From Candidatus Phosphitivorax anaerolimi (GTDB taxonomy: Bacteria > Desulfobacterota > Desulfomonilia > UBA1062): a stretch of 64,000 nt of DNA. The translations under genes and the position numbers were made by a program. This document shows positions 17,393-26,224 of this stretch, one piece after another. The DNA is taken from NCBI GenBank assembly GCA_001896555.1, contig MPOS01000012.1:17195-81194 (forward strand), read 5' to 3'. Under the pieces are notes generated by a model. It saw nothing but the letters and a program-made list of their open reading frames with translations, ran no database searches and was not told the DNA's origin. Every line of letters starts with the position of its first letter. Within the stretch, counting starts at the first letter, position 1.

Positions 17393-17851
17393 GTGAAAAA
17401 GAAGAACAGCCGGGAGTTCTGGAAGACCACGCCCCTTGGTGAGATGAGCAGGGAGCAGTGGGAGTCCCTGTGCGCCGGGTGCGGTCGGTGCTGCGTACGC
17501 AAGATCCTGTTCAAGGACACCGCGGAGCTGGCCTATACCCGGGTGGCGTGCCGGCATCTGGATACCCGGACCTGCAGGTGTTCCGTTTATGAGAAAAGAT
17601 CGTCCGTGAGTCTCGACTGCCTCACCCTGACGCCTGCGAAAATCAGACTCTGTCTCCACCTGCTGCCCGAAACCTGCGCATATCGCCTGATCGCCAAGGG
17701 CAGAGATCTTCCCTCCTGGCATCCGCTGGTTTCGGGCGATCCGGACTCGGTCCACCGCGCAGGCATCTCCGTACGAGGAAAGGTGCTCAGCGAGGACGAC
17801 ATCGAGGATGCAGACCTGGAGGATCACATCATCGACTGGATCCGTCACTAG
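17393..17851 (+). CDS. YcgN/UPF0260-family cysteine-cluster protein
   Basis: A 152-residue protein beginning at a GTG with GGAGA upstream. The opening FWKTTPLGEMSREQWESLC, then AGCGRCC, VACRHLDTRTCRC and LDCLTLTP are the conserved features of the YcgN family. The family carries a CxxCxxCC-like cluster expected to bind a metal or Fe-S centre. The biochemical function of the family is unknown to me. It converges with phoU and seems to be transcribed alone. Confidence 0.85.
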   Translation: MKKKNSREFWKTTPLGEMSREQWESLCAGCGRCCVRKILFKDTAELAYTRVACRHLDTRTCRCSVYEKRSSVSLDCLTLTPAKIRLCLHLLPETCAYRLIAKGRDLPSWHPLVSGDPDSVHRAGISVRGKVLSEDDIEDADLEDHIIDWIRH

Positions 17852-17867
17852 CTATGTGGCGCGGTGC

Positions 17868-18527
17868 CTACAGGGTGTCCTTGTGGTGCTTGATCACCTT
17901 GCCCTTGACCATGTAGATCACGTCTTCGCAGATGTTTGTGCAGAGATCGGCCACGCGCTCGAGGTTGCTGGATATCTTCATGAGGTGGAGCGATCGCTCG
18001 ATCGTGGAGGGGTCTGAGGACATGAAGGTGATGAGCTCTCTTGCTATCTGGTCTCTCAGTCCGTCCACGATGCTGTCTCTCTCGCATACACTCTTCGCCA
18101 GATCGGCGTCCTCGTTCACGAACGAGGTGATGCTGTCCTCGATCATGCCCTTCACCACCTCGGCCATGCGGGGGATGTCGATCAGGGGCTTGACCGCGGG
18201 CCGTTCGATGAGGAAGAGGCTGCTCTCGCAGATGGTGACCGCGTGATCGCCGATCCGCTCCAGGGTCGAATTGATGTTGGAGATCATCATGATCGTGCGC
18301 AGGGGCTTGCCTGCGGGCTGGTGCTGAGCGATGGCGGCGATGCACATCTCGTCGAGCATGAGCTCGAAGTCGTTTGCCCGGGGCTCGTCCTCGTTTATCA
18401 CGCTGTTGAGGGTTCCGGCATCGGACTCCAGGAGGCCCCGGACGGCCTTTTCGATCATACCCTCAACGAGGGTGGCGTACTCCAGCAGTTCCTTTTTTAA
18501 CCGGTTGATCTTGGCTTCTTCAAGCAT
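17868..18527 (-). CDS. phoU: Phosphate transport regulator PhoU
   Basis: A 219-residue protein made of two PhoU helical repeats (about 10-100 and 115-210), each with an E/DxxxD-type metal-binding stretch (NSTLERIGDHAV and SSNLERVADLCTN). By family knowledge PhoU couples the Pst transporter to the PhoR/PhoB system and keeps the phosphate regulon off when phosphate is ample. ATG 18527 was chosen for its GGAGG site; a TTG 15 bases upstream is in frame. It is the last gene of pstSCAB-phoU. Confidence 0.95.
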   Translation of the reverse strand: MLEEAKINRLKKELLEYATLVEGMIEKAVRGLLESDAGTLNSVINEDEPRANDFELMLDEMCIAAIAQHQPAGKPLRTIMMISNINSTLERIGDHAVTICESSLFLIERPAVKPLIDIPRMAEVVKGMIEDSITSFVNEDADLAKSVCERDSIVDGLRDQIARELITFMSSDPSTIERSLHLMKISSNLERVADLCTNICEDVIYMVKGKVIKHHKDTL

Positions 18528-18611
18528 GGGTTCCTCCTGCAAAGCCTCTTTTAAAGAGACCTGGATGGGTCATTGATACAGGCATGCCTCTGCATATTCC
18601 TCTTCCATCCA

Positions 18612-19373
18612 TCACCCGAATTTGCCGGATAGGTACTCTTCCGTCATCTTTTCTTTCGGCACGGTGAATATCCTCTCGGTGTCGCCGTACTCGATGAGCT
18701 CACCCATATACATAAATGCAGTGTAGTCCGACACCCGGGCCGCCTGCTGCATGTTGTGTGTCACGATCACGATGGTATACTCATCCTTGAGCTCGAGAAT
18801 GAGCTCCTCGATCTTCCGGGTGGAGATGGGGTCGAGGCTCGCCGCAGGCTCGTCAAACAGGATCACCTCGGGCTCCACCACCAGGCACCGCGCAATGCAG
18901 AGCCTCTGCTGCTGTCCGCCCGAGAGCATGAGCGCGTTGTCGTGGAGGCGGTCTTTCACCTCGTTATAGAGCGCCGCCTTTTTCAGCGAGTCGACCACTT
19001 TATGCTCGATGAACTTCTTATCCCGCATCCCGGTTATCGTGAGGCCGTAGGCGAGGTTGTCGAAGATGCTCTTGGGAAAGGGGTTGGGCTTCTGGAACAC
19101 CATGCCCACCCTGCGCCTCAGGCTCACGACATCGGTCCTGGGGTGGTAGATATCAAAGCCGTCCATGAGGATCAGCCCCTCGACCCGGGCGCCCGGGATG
19201 AGGTCGTTCATCCGGTTGAACAGCCTGATGAAGGTCGACTTCCCGCAGCCCGAAGGCCCGATCAGCGCGGTCACCTTGTTCCGGAGGATGTCCAGACTGA
19301 TGTTCTTTAGCGCCAGGGTCTTGCCGTAGTAAAAGTTGACGTTCCGGGCGCAGATCTTCACGTCACGATCCAT
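18612..19373 (-). CDS. pstB: Phosphate ABC transporter ATP-binding protein PstB
   Basis: A 253-residue ATPase that powers phosphate import. Visible motifs are Walker [10 protein letters not shown], signature LSGGQQQRL, Walker [14 protein letters not shown] and the switch His in VTHNMQQ. Its start overlaps the end of pstA by 11 bases and has a GGAGGG site. Length and order are typical of the family. Confidence 0.97.
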   Translation of the reverse strand: MDRDVKICARNVNFYYGKTLALKNISLDILRNKVTALIGPSGCGKSTFIRLFNRMNDLIPGARVEGLILMDGFDIYHPRTDVVSLRRRVGMVFQKPNPFPKSIFDNLAYGLTITGMRDKKFIEHKVVDSLKKAALYNEVKDRLHDNALMLSGGQQQRLCIARCLVVEPEVILFDEPAASLDPISTRKIEELILELKDEYTIVIVTHNMQQAARVSDYTAFMYMGELIEYGDTERIFTVPKEKMTEEYLSGKFG

Positions 19374-20274
19374 AGACCCTCCTTTGCCTCTGTCTGAGGA
19401 TGATGGCGAGGCCCGAGATGAAGAGCACCAGAGTCAGCAGGATCAGCGAGCTCCCATAGGCGATCAGGGTCTGCGACTCGGGACGGGTCCCCTCGGTCAT
19501 GAGCGCATAGATGTGATAGGGCAGGGCCATGACCTCGGAGAACAGGGAGTCGGGATAGCCCCTTGTGTAGAAGGTCGTCGCCGTGAACAGGATGGCCGCG
19601 GTCTCGCCCGCGACCCGGCCCACGTTGAGAATGACCCCGGTCAGTATCCCCGGAAGAGAAGAGGGGAGGACCACCCGGGCAATGGTCTGCCAGTGGGTTG
19701 CACCCAGGGCCAGCGATGCCTCCTTGTATGACTGGGGCACCGCCAGGATTGCCTCCTGCGAGGCGGCTATGATGCCCGGCAGGGCCATGATTCCCAAGGT
19801 GAGGCTTCCCGAAAGGATGGACACACCGAACCCGAAGATCTTCACAAACACGGTAAAACCGAAGAGGCCGAACACGATGGACGGGATCCCCGCCAGGTTG
19901 GCGATGCTCAGGCGGATGATGTTCACCAGGATGGTCTTGGGGCTGTATTCGGTGAGATAGATGGCGCACGCCAACCCGAGCGGCAGCGCGAAGGCGATAG
20001 CCCCCAGGGTGAGGTAGAAGGTCCCCACGATGGCCGGGGCGACCCCTCCCTGTGTCATGGCCTTCCTGGGCACCGAGGTGAGAAACTCCCAGGAAATCAC
20101 CGGTGCCCCCCGGACAATGACGAAGTACAGGATCGAGCCCAGGAAGAAGAGCGCAAATGCGGCGCATGCTCCCAGGAAGAGGAAACCCAGGGCCTGCGAG
20201 AAATCCCTCGCATTGATCGCCCTTCTGGTACTTACAGTAAACGGCTCGGCTGTGTGAGATGTATTCTGTGTCAT
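19363..20274 (-). CDS. pstA: Phosphate ABC transporter permease PstA
   Basis: A 303-residue inner-membrane permease with about six transmembrane helices and the ABC coupling motif [20 protein letters not shown] (about 185-205). It pairs with PstC to form the phosphate channel. It overlaps pstB at its 3' end and follows pstC after 21 bases. The C-terminus ends in a basic [10 protein letters not shown] tail. Confidence 0.96.
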   Translation of the reverse strand: MTQNTSHTAEPFTVSTRRAINARDFSQALGFLFLGACAAFALFFLGSILYFVIVRGAPVISWEFLTSVPRKAMTQGGVAPAIVGTFYLTLGAIAFALPLGLACAIYLTEYSPKTILVNIIRLSIANLAGIPSIVFGLFGFTVFVKIFGFGVSILSGSLTLGIMALPGIIAASQEAILAVPQSYKEASLALGATHWQTIARVVLPSSLPGILTGVILNVGRVAGETAAILFTATTFYTRGYPDSLFSEVMALPYHIYALMTEGTRPESQTLIAYGSSLILLTLVLFISGLAIILRQRQRRVYGS

Positions 20275-20295
20275 ACGCTTTTTCAGCGGCTCCTC

Positions 20296-21180
20296 CTACC
20301 TTCCCAGGCCCAGCTTCAACCGGAACCTCCTGCTGATGATCTCGGCAACGATGTTGATTGCGAGCGTGATAAAAAAGAGGGTCAGGCCGATGGCGAAGAG
20401 TGCGTTATAGTGGGGGCTCCCCATTACGGCCTCGCCCATCTCGGCTGCAATGGTTGCAGTCATGGGTCTCACCGGGTCGAAGACGGAGCCGGGGATCACC
20501 GCAGCCCCGCCCGCAACCATGAGCACGACCATGGTCTCGCCCACCGCCCTTCCGATGCCCAGGATGATGGCGGTCGAAATGCCCGAGCCCGCAGCCGGCA
20601 CCACCACCCTGATCAGCGTCTGCCACCGGGTTGCGCCCAGTGCCAGGGACGCCTCCCGGAAGCTGCGGGGCACGAAGCTCACCGCATCCTCTGTAAGGCT
20701 CGCAACTGTGGGCGTTGCCATGATGCCCAGGACCAGCGATGCGGTGAAGGCGTTGAGCCCGACGGGTATGTCCAGGAGGCCCTGGATGAAGGGCGCCACG
20801 ATGATCATGCCGAAAAAGCCGAAGATGATGGAGGGTATCCCTGCAAGGATTTCGATCAAAGGTTTCAGCACGGCGCGCTGCGAGGCCGAGGCCAGCTCGT
20901 GGAGAAACAGGGCCGTGCCCACGCCGATCGGGATACACACCACCATGGCACCCAGGGTGACTACAAACGAGGCCGTAATCAGCGGGAGCATCCCGAACTC
21001 CGGGGGATCGTATGTGGGATACCAGTACAGGCCGAACAGGGTCCTGGAAATGTCATGACTGACGAGAAAGGGGTATGCCTCAACGAACAGAGTCAGGACA
21101 ATGCCGGTCAGAAACAGCAGCGAGGCAAAGGCAAGGATCGTGAACACCCGCTTGTATATCGTCTCCCTGAAATGTCTCAT
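20296..21180 (-). CDS. pstC: Phosphate ABC transporter permease PstC
   Basis: A 294-residue permease with about six membrane helices and the coupling motif [20 protein letters not shown]. The start ATG at 21180 overlaps the stop of pstS by four bases (ATGA) and has a CGGAGAG site, indicating translational coupling. Confidence 0.96.
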   Translation of the reverse strand: MRHFRETIYKRVFTILAFASLLFLTGIVLTLFVEAYPFLVSHDISRTLFGLYWYPTYDPPEFGMLPLITASFVVTLGAMVVCIPIGVGTALFLHELASASQRAVLKPLIEILAGIPSIIFGFFGMIIVAPFIQGLLDIPVGLNAFTASLVLGIMATPTVASLTEDAVSFVPRSFREASLALGATRWQTLIRVVVPAAGSGISTAIILGIGRAVGETMVVLMVAGGAAVIPGSVFDPVRPMTATIAAEMGEAVMGSPHYNALFAIGLTLFFITLAINIVAEIISRRFRLKLGLGR

Positions 21181-22172
21181 GACACTCTCCGAGGTCTCTT
21201 TTCAATCAAAGGCCGGCCTCTTCTCAAATGGCCTTTGCGTTTGCTGCTCAAGCACTTTGAAAGGCCGGCTTGGTCCCCCGAGGCTAGCCCTGAAGGCCCA
21301 TGCCATTGACCGGAGTACCGGCCGCCCTGCCGTAAGGGGATGAACCCCTGCTCCTGCACGAGCCGCTGACCTTCCTCGCGGGTGAGAAAATCGATATACC
21401 GCTTCACCTCGCCCGCCGGCTTCCCGTCGGTATAGAGGTAGAGCGGGCGGGAGAGGGGATAGCTGCCTGTGCGTATGGTCTCGCCGGAGGGTCTGACCCC
21501 GTCGACACCCACCGCCTTCACCCGCCCGGAGATATACCCGTAGCCCAGGTATCCGATGGCGCCCGGCGTCTGGGCCACCGTGGTGTTCACGACCTGGTTC
21601 GACGCGGTCACCAGGGCATCGGGGCGGACCTTGCGACCTTCCAGTGCCAGCTTCTCGAACGCCTCGAAGGTTCCGCTCGAGGTGTCTCGCGATATGACCA
21701 CGATCTCACAATCGGGCCCGCCCAGCTCCTGCCAGTTCGACACCTTTCCCGTATAGATGTCCCTGATCTGCTCTGTGGCGAGGTTGTCTACAGGGTTTGA
21801 AGGGTTGACGGCCACGGCGATGCCGTCCATGGCGATGATGGTCTCGTGCGGATGAACGCCTGCAGCCCTGGCACGCTCGATCTCCTCGGCCCTGATCTCC
21901 CGTGACGATGCGGCAATCTGGGTGGTGCGGTCGATGAGCGAAGCAATGCCGACCCCCGATCCGCCGCCCTGCACGGAGACATCCACACCCGGGTTTCTGT
22001 TCATGAAAACCTCTGCCCCGACCTGCACCGCCGGAAGGACCGTGGTCGATCCCTTGATCGTCAGGGTGCTCCCTGCTTCAGGGTTTGAGCACGAAACAGC
22101 GGGCATAAGGACGAGCAGGAAGAGCAGACGCGAAAAAATGTGAATGAAATGTCCTGCGTTCCGGGTCTGCAT
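21177..22172 (-). CDS. pstS: Phosphate-binding lipoprotein PstS with an unusual basic tail
   Basis: A 331-residue periplasmic phosphate-binding protein. A lipoprotein signal ends in the lipobox AVSC with Cys28. Typical PstS elements include TIKGSTTVLP, GGGSGVGIASL and SRDTSSGTFEAFEKLAL. Family members normally end close to the GFIPL sequence found here near residue 284. This protein continues for about 45 residues rich in Arg, Lys and Gly (ending KRPRRVS) up to the pstC start. The tail includes an 8-bp inverted repeat, so it may be a former intergenic region now read through. The start has a GGAGAGG site. Confidence 0.93.
   Translation of the reverse strand: MQTRNAGHFIHIFSRLLFLLVLMPAVSCSNPEAGSTLTIKGSTTVLPAVQVGAEVFMNRNPGVDVSVQGGGSGVGIASLIDRTTQIAASSREIRAEEIERARAAGVHPHETIIAMDGIAVAVNPSNPVDNLATEQIRDIYTGKVSNWQELGGPDCEIVVISRDTSSGTFEAFEKLALEGRKVRPDALVTASNQVVNTTVAQTPGAIGYLGYGYISGRVKAVGVDGVRPSGETIRTGSYPLSRPLYLYTDGKPAGEVKRYIDFLTREEGQRLVQEQGFIPLRQGGRYSGQWHGPSGLASGDQAGLSKCLSSKRKGHLRRGRPLIEKRPRRVS
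21207..21237 (-). repeat. Inverted repeat near the pstS-pstC junction
   Basis: CAAAGGCC at 21207-21214 pairs with GGCCTTTG at 21230-21237 with a 15-base loop. It lies inside the atypical pstS 3' extension, about 30 bases before pstC. Such a hairpin often stabilises pstS mRNA or reduces read-through to the transporter genes. Confidence 0.35.
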
Positions 22173-22216
22173 GGCACCTCTCCATGATCGGGTTTGGCGG
22201 CTTTATAAACAGGGTT

Positions 22217-22243
22217 TGTTAAAAAACGATTAAGATTCTGTAA
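22217..22243 (-). promoter_or_regulatory. Candidate Pho box upstream of pstS
   Basis: Read on the minus strand there are three hexamers TTACAG, TTAATC and TTAACA spaced 10 and 11 bases apart, 45-70 bases upstream of the pstS start. This helical-turn spacing of TTAAC-like repeats is how PhoB/PhoP response regulators bind. No other gene starts nearby on this strand. Confidence 0.5.
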
Positions 22244-22441
22244 GTTTTTTCTCAAGTCCGCCCGGTGGAGGAAACCGGCCATAGATTCCGGCACAGCCCC
22301 GGCAAAAGCCTTGTTCCGGCCCGGGGTATCACCTCTTTTGGTGCTATCCGAGCTTGAAAAGTCCAGCTCGTTCTAGTACGCATGAACACGAACGGGCGCT
22401 TGCAATGAAACAAAACCCTGCCCGTAGAAGAGGAGCATACC

Positions 22442-23779
22442 ATGACGAACAAATCCGGTCTGTCGGCCGTGTCCATTCTTCTGCTGATTCTGATCATCGC
22501 CATCCCCGGTCTCATCTACTATCTCCTGGAGTGGGAAAAGCCCCAGGCGGCTTTGGATGCGGACCTCACCATCATCGGGCAGAAAAAGGAAGTCGCGGTC
22601 ACCTTCACGGACGCAAGGAGCGGCATCCGGGATTTCAAGGTCACTATCGTTCAGAACCAGAGCGAGTTCGGCGTGGCATCCATGGACCTCCCCGGGAAAG
22701 GGACCTTTGAGAAGACCGTGAACCTCCAGATCGAGCCCAAAAAGCTGGGGATCAACGACGGCCAGGCGGTCCTGAAGATCGAGGTGCGGGATTTCTCCCC
22801 GCTCAAGAACTCCGCTTCCCTTGAGCTGCCGGTTGTCATCGATACCGTGGTCCCCCGGGTGTCGCTGCTGACCAGGGCGCACAACGTGAACCCAGGCGGG
22901 ACCTGTCTCGCTGTGTACAGCGTCAACAAGAAGGTCGAGAAAAGCGGCGTGGAATGCGGCGGGCGATTCTTCCAGGGATATCCCGCGAGCGGGGGAGCCG
23001 CAACCGTGTATGTCTGCTACTTCGCCGTTCCACGTGACGTGAACAGGTCCACCCTCATGGCCGTGTCGGTGGAAGACGCGGCAGGGAACAGGGCGGGCGT
23101 ATCCATTCCCTTCTATATCCGGACAGCCCACAAGTTCCGTGACGATACGGTGAGTGTGGGGCCTGAGTTCGTCAAGGGAAAGGCCGCCCAGTTCGAGCAG
23201 GCCGATTCGAGACTCGGCGGAAGGCTGCCCGAAGAGACCTTCCGGCATCTGAACACCACCTTGAGGGAGGAGAATAATGCCAAGATCTCCTCGATCTGTT
23301 CCGTGTCCGATTCAAAACAGCTCTGGGACGGCAGCAGCTTCATCAGGATGCCGAACACCGCGACCATGGCCCTGTTCGGTGACCGGAGGACCTACCGGTA
23401 CCAGGGCATGGACATGGGGGCGAGCGTACATCTGGGCATAGACCTCGCATCGACCAGGGCCGACTTCGTGCCTGCGGCTAACAGCGGGATCGTGGTCTAC
23501 GCGGACGATCTCGGGATCTACGGCAACACGGTCATCATCGACCACGGCCAGGGCATCTTCACCCTCTATGCCCACCTGAGCAGCATGACCGTCTCCGCGG
23601 GCCAGCAGGTGATGCGCGGCGTCGTGATCGGCAACACCGGGAGCACGGGTTTTGCGGGCGGCGATCACCTCCACTTCAGCGTGATCGTGGGCGGCGAGTT
23701 CGTCAATCCCATCGAGTGGTGGGATGCCCACTGGATCCGAGACAACGTGACCTCGAAGCTCGAGCTGATTCCGATGTAG
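22442..23779 (+). CDS. Membrane-anchored M23 (LytM-type) peptidase
   Basis: A 445-residue protein with one N-terminal membrane helix (about 8-28), a central region with beta-sandwich/Ig-like character (about 40-230), and a C-terminal M23 domain (about 325-430). Zinc and catalytic residues are present: H330 and D334 in HLGID, H378 in YAHLS, and H409/H411 in DHLHF. It should therefore be an active peptidoglycan endopeptidase facing the periplasm. An intrinsic terminator follows it, so it is a single-gene unit. No functional link to the neighbouring Pst operon is evident. Confidence 0.9.
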   Translation: MTNKSGLSAVSILLLILIIAIPGLIYYLLEWEKPQAALDADLTIIGQKKEVAVTFTDARSGIRDFKVTIVQNQSEFGVASMDLPGKGTFEKTVNLQIEPKKLGINDGQAVLKIEVRDFSPLKNSASLELPVVIDTVVPRVSLLTRAHNVNPGGTCLAVYSVNKKVEKSGVECGGRFFQGYPASGGAATVYVCYFAVPRDVNRSTLMAVSVEDAAGNRAGVSIPFYIRTAHKFRDDTVSVGPEFVKGKAAQFEQADSRLGGRLPEETFRHLNTTLREENNAKISSICSVSDSKQLWDGSSFIRMPNTATMALFGDRRTYRYQGMDMGASVHLGIDLASTRADFVPAANSGIVVYADDLGIYGNTVIIDHGQGIFTLYAHLSSMTVSAGQQVMRGVVIGNTGSTGFAGGDHLHFSVIVGGEFVNPIEWWDAHWIRDNVTSKLELIPM

Positions 23780-23790
23780 AGGGAGTGCAG

Positions 23791-23821
23791 GGCTGCCGGA
23801 CTCATGTCTGGAGCCTTTTTT
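23791..23821 (+). terminator. Intrinsic terminator of the M23 peptidase gene
   Basis: GGCT-(G)-CCGGAC, loop TCAT, GTCTGG-AGCC, then TTTTTT at 23816-23821. The stem-loop plus T-run is a textbook factor-independent terminator 12 bases after the stop codon. Confidence 0.85.
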
Positions 23822-24075
23822 CAGAACCCCCTCTTCATCAGGGCCACATAGGTGCCCACGGTGTTCCCGCCCGCATAGGCCATGATGTCGAATATGCAGT
23901 TCATGGAGCCTTCGCTGAGGATCACCGTGAGCAGGATATAGTTCGCGAAGGTGATCGTTCCGCTTAAGAATGTGGCGCTCCAGATCTTCCTTTCCGCAAC
24001 CGACTTCGTGTAGCGGGTGACCAGAAGATCGACGACGATGCCTGCAATAAACAATAGGATCAACTGTATCACCAT
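23821..24075 (-). CDS. Small membrane protein of unknown function
   Basis: An 84-residue protein with two to three hydrophobic segments (MVIQLILLFIAGIVVDLLV; TFANYILLTVILS; DIMAYAGGNTVGTYVAL) separated by a charged loop (TRYTKSVAERK). I do not recognise a named family. Start at 24075 is supported by GAGGTG seven bases upstream; ATG 24081 is an alternative. It converges with the M23 gene and shares its terminator region. Confidence 0.6.
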   Translation of the reverse strand: MVIQLILLFIAGIVVDLLVTRYTKSVAERKIWSATFLSGTITFANYILLTVILSEGSMNCIFDIMAYAGGNTVGTYVALMKRGF

Positions 24076-24081
24076 TGTCAT

Positions 24082-24610
24082 CACCTCATCTTCCGGAGGC
24101 ATGCCTCTGCCGCCGGGGACTCGGCGAGCCCGGGAGATCACAGGGTTTTTCCTCACCGGCCGGCAGGACAGCGGTGATTTTTTCGCCTCTATGCGAAATG
24201 ATGAAGACAGTGGTGCCTGTTATACTGATATCTCTCACTTGAAGAGAGGGATAAACTGCGTTCTCAGTGTTTCAAAAAGGAGAACCGGCGTGCACGGAGA
24301 GCTGAAATCACCCTGCCTGTCCAGCCCCGGATGGAGGCTCGTTTTTGTCCACGGCAAACCTCCTGTTTGATTTGTTGTTCTATGGATTGAGAGTAACCTG
24401 TTATTTATACACAACAATGGTCTCCAGTCAAGCAGATGCTGCAATCAGCAGAAATGAATGGTCAATTTCATGGCGGAAAGATCGCGCACATCTCGTGCGG
24501 TGCAGCTTATGCAGCGGAAGATCGAGAAGAAGGGCCAAATAAGGATAGGCACCGGCAACAATTCATGGACCCTGCCGGAACTCCGGCGCCCGGCGGACGC
24601 TAAGGGGCGG
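24082..24610. other. Intergenic region, nothing recognised
   Basis: About 530 bases. Several short frames are open but they lack domains and ribosome binding sites. A GC-rich imperfect dyad (ccggaactccggcgcccggcgg) lies at about 24576-24598, just past the end of the GNAT gene, and could terminate the kamA operon. Confidence 0.35.
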
Positions 24611-25228
24611 TCAGGCGATCTCCTTGACAAATATGATCTTTCCATCGCCCGGGGCATAGAAGTTTTCGAGAAACGCCTCCTGCCGGAAGCCTGCGGAACG
24701 GTAGAACCTCCGGGTGGGATCGTAGAGCTCCCGGGACGAGGTCTCTGCGTAGAGCCTGCTTCCGCCCAAGGACGCGACGGCCTCTTCGGTCTGAGCGAGC
24801 AGGGCCCGGCCGATGCCGCCGCCCCGGCGGTCCTGCCTCACCACGATCCAGTAGAGGTCGAAGCTGCTCTGTGTTCCCGGGACCGGCCCATAGCAGGTGT
24901 ATCCGACGATTTCTCCGGCACGTCCGCTGCCCCCGGTCTGAACGGTACGTCCGGTGCACATGCCCTGAACGGTGCTCCCGGTGCAGCCGGTACGCATGGG
25001 GCCATTCGGCCCCGCTCCCGGGCACTCCTGCGCAAAGATGAAGTGATAACCGCTCTCCGGGCCTTTATCGAGCCGCTCTCTGACCAGCTCTTCGGCGATG
25101 AGCACCTCTTCGGCGGAAAAGAACCCGGTCGATTCGGCCATGGACCTGACGAGCTCGACATCCCGGGGTTCGACCTCGCGCCGGAACACAAGCCCTTTCC
25201 CTGCATCCATGGAAGGTCTCGCGGCCAT
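24611..25228 (-). CDS. GNAT-family N-acetyltransferase with a Gly/Thr-rich insert
   Basis: A 205-residue acetyl-CoA-dependent N-acetyltransferase. The acetyl-CoA-binding signature is RRGGGIGRALLAQTEEAVAS, and the C-terminal strand FYRSAGFRQEAFLENFY is typical of the fold. Start ATG 25228 lies 4 bases after the preceding stop and has GGGAGG upstream; a longer open frame upstream overlaps the ATP-grasp gene and is not used. About 30 residues near position 70-100 (CPGAGPNGPMRTGCTGSTV and onwards) are a low-complexity Gly/Thr/Cys insert that interrupts the fold between strands. It is the last gene of the kamA operon; the product of the upstream enzymes is a plausible substrate. Confidence 0.82.
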   Translation of the reverse strand: MAARPSMDAGKGLVFRREVEPRDVELVRSMAESTGFFSAEEVLIAEELVRERLDKGPESGYHFIFAQECPGAGPNGPMRTGCTGSTVQGMCTGRTVQTGGSGRAGEIVGYTCYGPVPGTQSSFDLYWIVVRQDRRGGGIGRALLAQTEEAVASLGGSRLYAETSSRELYDPTRRFYRSAGFRQEAFLENFYAPGDGKIIFVKEIA

Positions 25229-25232
25229 AGGG

Positions 25233-26222
25233 TCAGCAGCCTCCCGCCGCGTCGGCCACGATCCGCTCCACGAGCTCGCGGAACGGGATGCCGGCCCGCT
25301 CGGCCGCCGCAACAAACCCGCTGTCGGGCGAGATGCACGGGTTTGCGTTGATCTCCAGCACAAAGGGGTTTCCTTTGCCGTCGACCCGGAAATCCACACG
25401 CGCATATCCCTTGAGCTCGAAGAGCCGCCAGCACTGAAGCGCCAGTGACTTCAAACACTCAAGGAGCGGCGCATCGGATGGCTCGAAATCGAAGCTGCGC
25501 TTCGTTGCCTGGTATTCGATCGATTCCTCGTCCCACTTGGCCCGGTAGTCCACGATCTTTTTCCTGCCGGGCGGGAGGTCGAACCTGATCTCGGCAGGAG
25601 GCAGCACATGACGGCCTTGGGCCCCCGCCAGGACCGAGAGGTTGAACTCCCTGCCGTCGATGAATTGCTCGGCAAAGCATTCGTGCCCCATCCGGCAGGC
25701 CCGCTCGGTCACCAGGGCATTCAGCTCGTCCATGGACTGGGCTGTCACCACCGAGGTCTCGTCCATGCCGATGGACGCCTCTTCCCACAGGGCCTTGATG
25801 ATGTATTCACCGGGAAAGGGGCACGCGCACCAGGCCCGGTCTCCGGGCACGAGCCACGCAGGCGTGGGGATGCCGCAGCTGTGCATCCATTTTTTCGCGA
25901 GCACCTTGTTCGAGGTGAGGAACATGGCATCGGTTTTAGCGCCGGTATAGGGGATCTTCAGGTGGTCGAGAAACGAACACGCCCAGTGGATGAGCCTGCC
26001 GTCGCCGTCCACCGATTCCACCAGGTTGAAGACGCACCGGGGCTTCAGACGCTTGAGCTCCTCTGCATAGGCCTCTGAGCGGTGGTTGAAGGGCATGATT
26101 CTCACCCGGTAGCCCGATTCTTCAAGGGCCAGCGCCACCTGGGATGCCTGGGTGAGCACGTCCTGCTCGTCAGGCGATGCCCGGGAGCTCACGGGGTTGT
26201 GGATGACGACCACGGTTTCCGG
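25233..26222 (-). CDS. ATP-grasp ligase, D-Ala-D-Ala ligase-like (second of two)
   Basis: A roughly 330-residue ATP-grasp protein. The N-terminal Rossmann-like part includes the FNLVESVDGDGRL stretch typical of this D-Ala-D-Ala-ligase-like group. The central part holds SNKVLAKKWMHSCGIPTPAW and GEYIIKALWEEASIG, and the metal-binding end reads VDFRVDGKGNPFVLEINANPCIS. The frame opens at a GTG overlapping the preceding stop (TAGTG at 26227-26223, so the coding region may be counted from 26225). It should join a carboxylate to an amine using ATP. The true substrates are unknown, but the KamA gene upstream makes beta-lysine or another beta-amino acid an attractive candidate. Confidence 0.85.
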   Translation of the reverse strand, partial: PETVVVIHNPVSSRASPDEQDVLTQASQVALALEESGYRVRIMPFNHRSEAYAEELKRLKPRCVFNLVESVDGDGRLIHWACSFLDHLKIPYTGAKTDAMFLTSNKVLAKKWMHSCGIPTPAWLVPGDRAWCACPFPGEYIIKALWEEASIGMDETSVVTAQSMDELNALVTERACRMGHECFAEQFIDGREFNLSVLAGAQGRHVLPPAEIRFDLPPGRKKIVDYRAKWDEESIEYQATKRSFDFEPSDAPLLECLKSLALQCWRLFELKGYARVDFRVDGKGNPFVLEINANPCISPDSGFVAAAERAGIPFRELVERIVADAAGGC

Positions 26223-26224
26223 CA

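Noticed and set aside
19358..20167. A 269-codon open frame overlapping pstA on the same strand
   Set aside because: It is an out-of-frame shadow of pstA, rich in Gly/His/Arg, without known domains; pstA has clear permease motifs.
24458..25351. A 297-codon plus-strand open frame over the GNAT/ATP-grasp genes
   Set aside because: Shadow of the two minus-strand genes; no family similarity.
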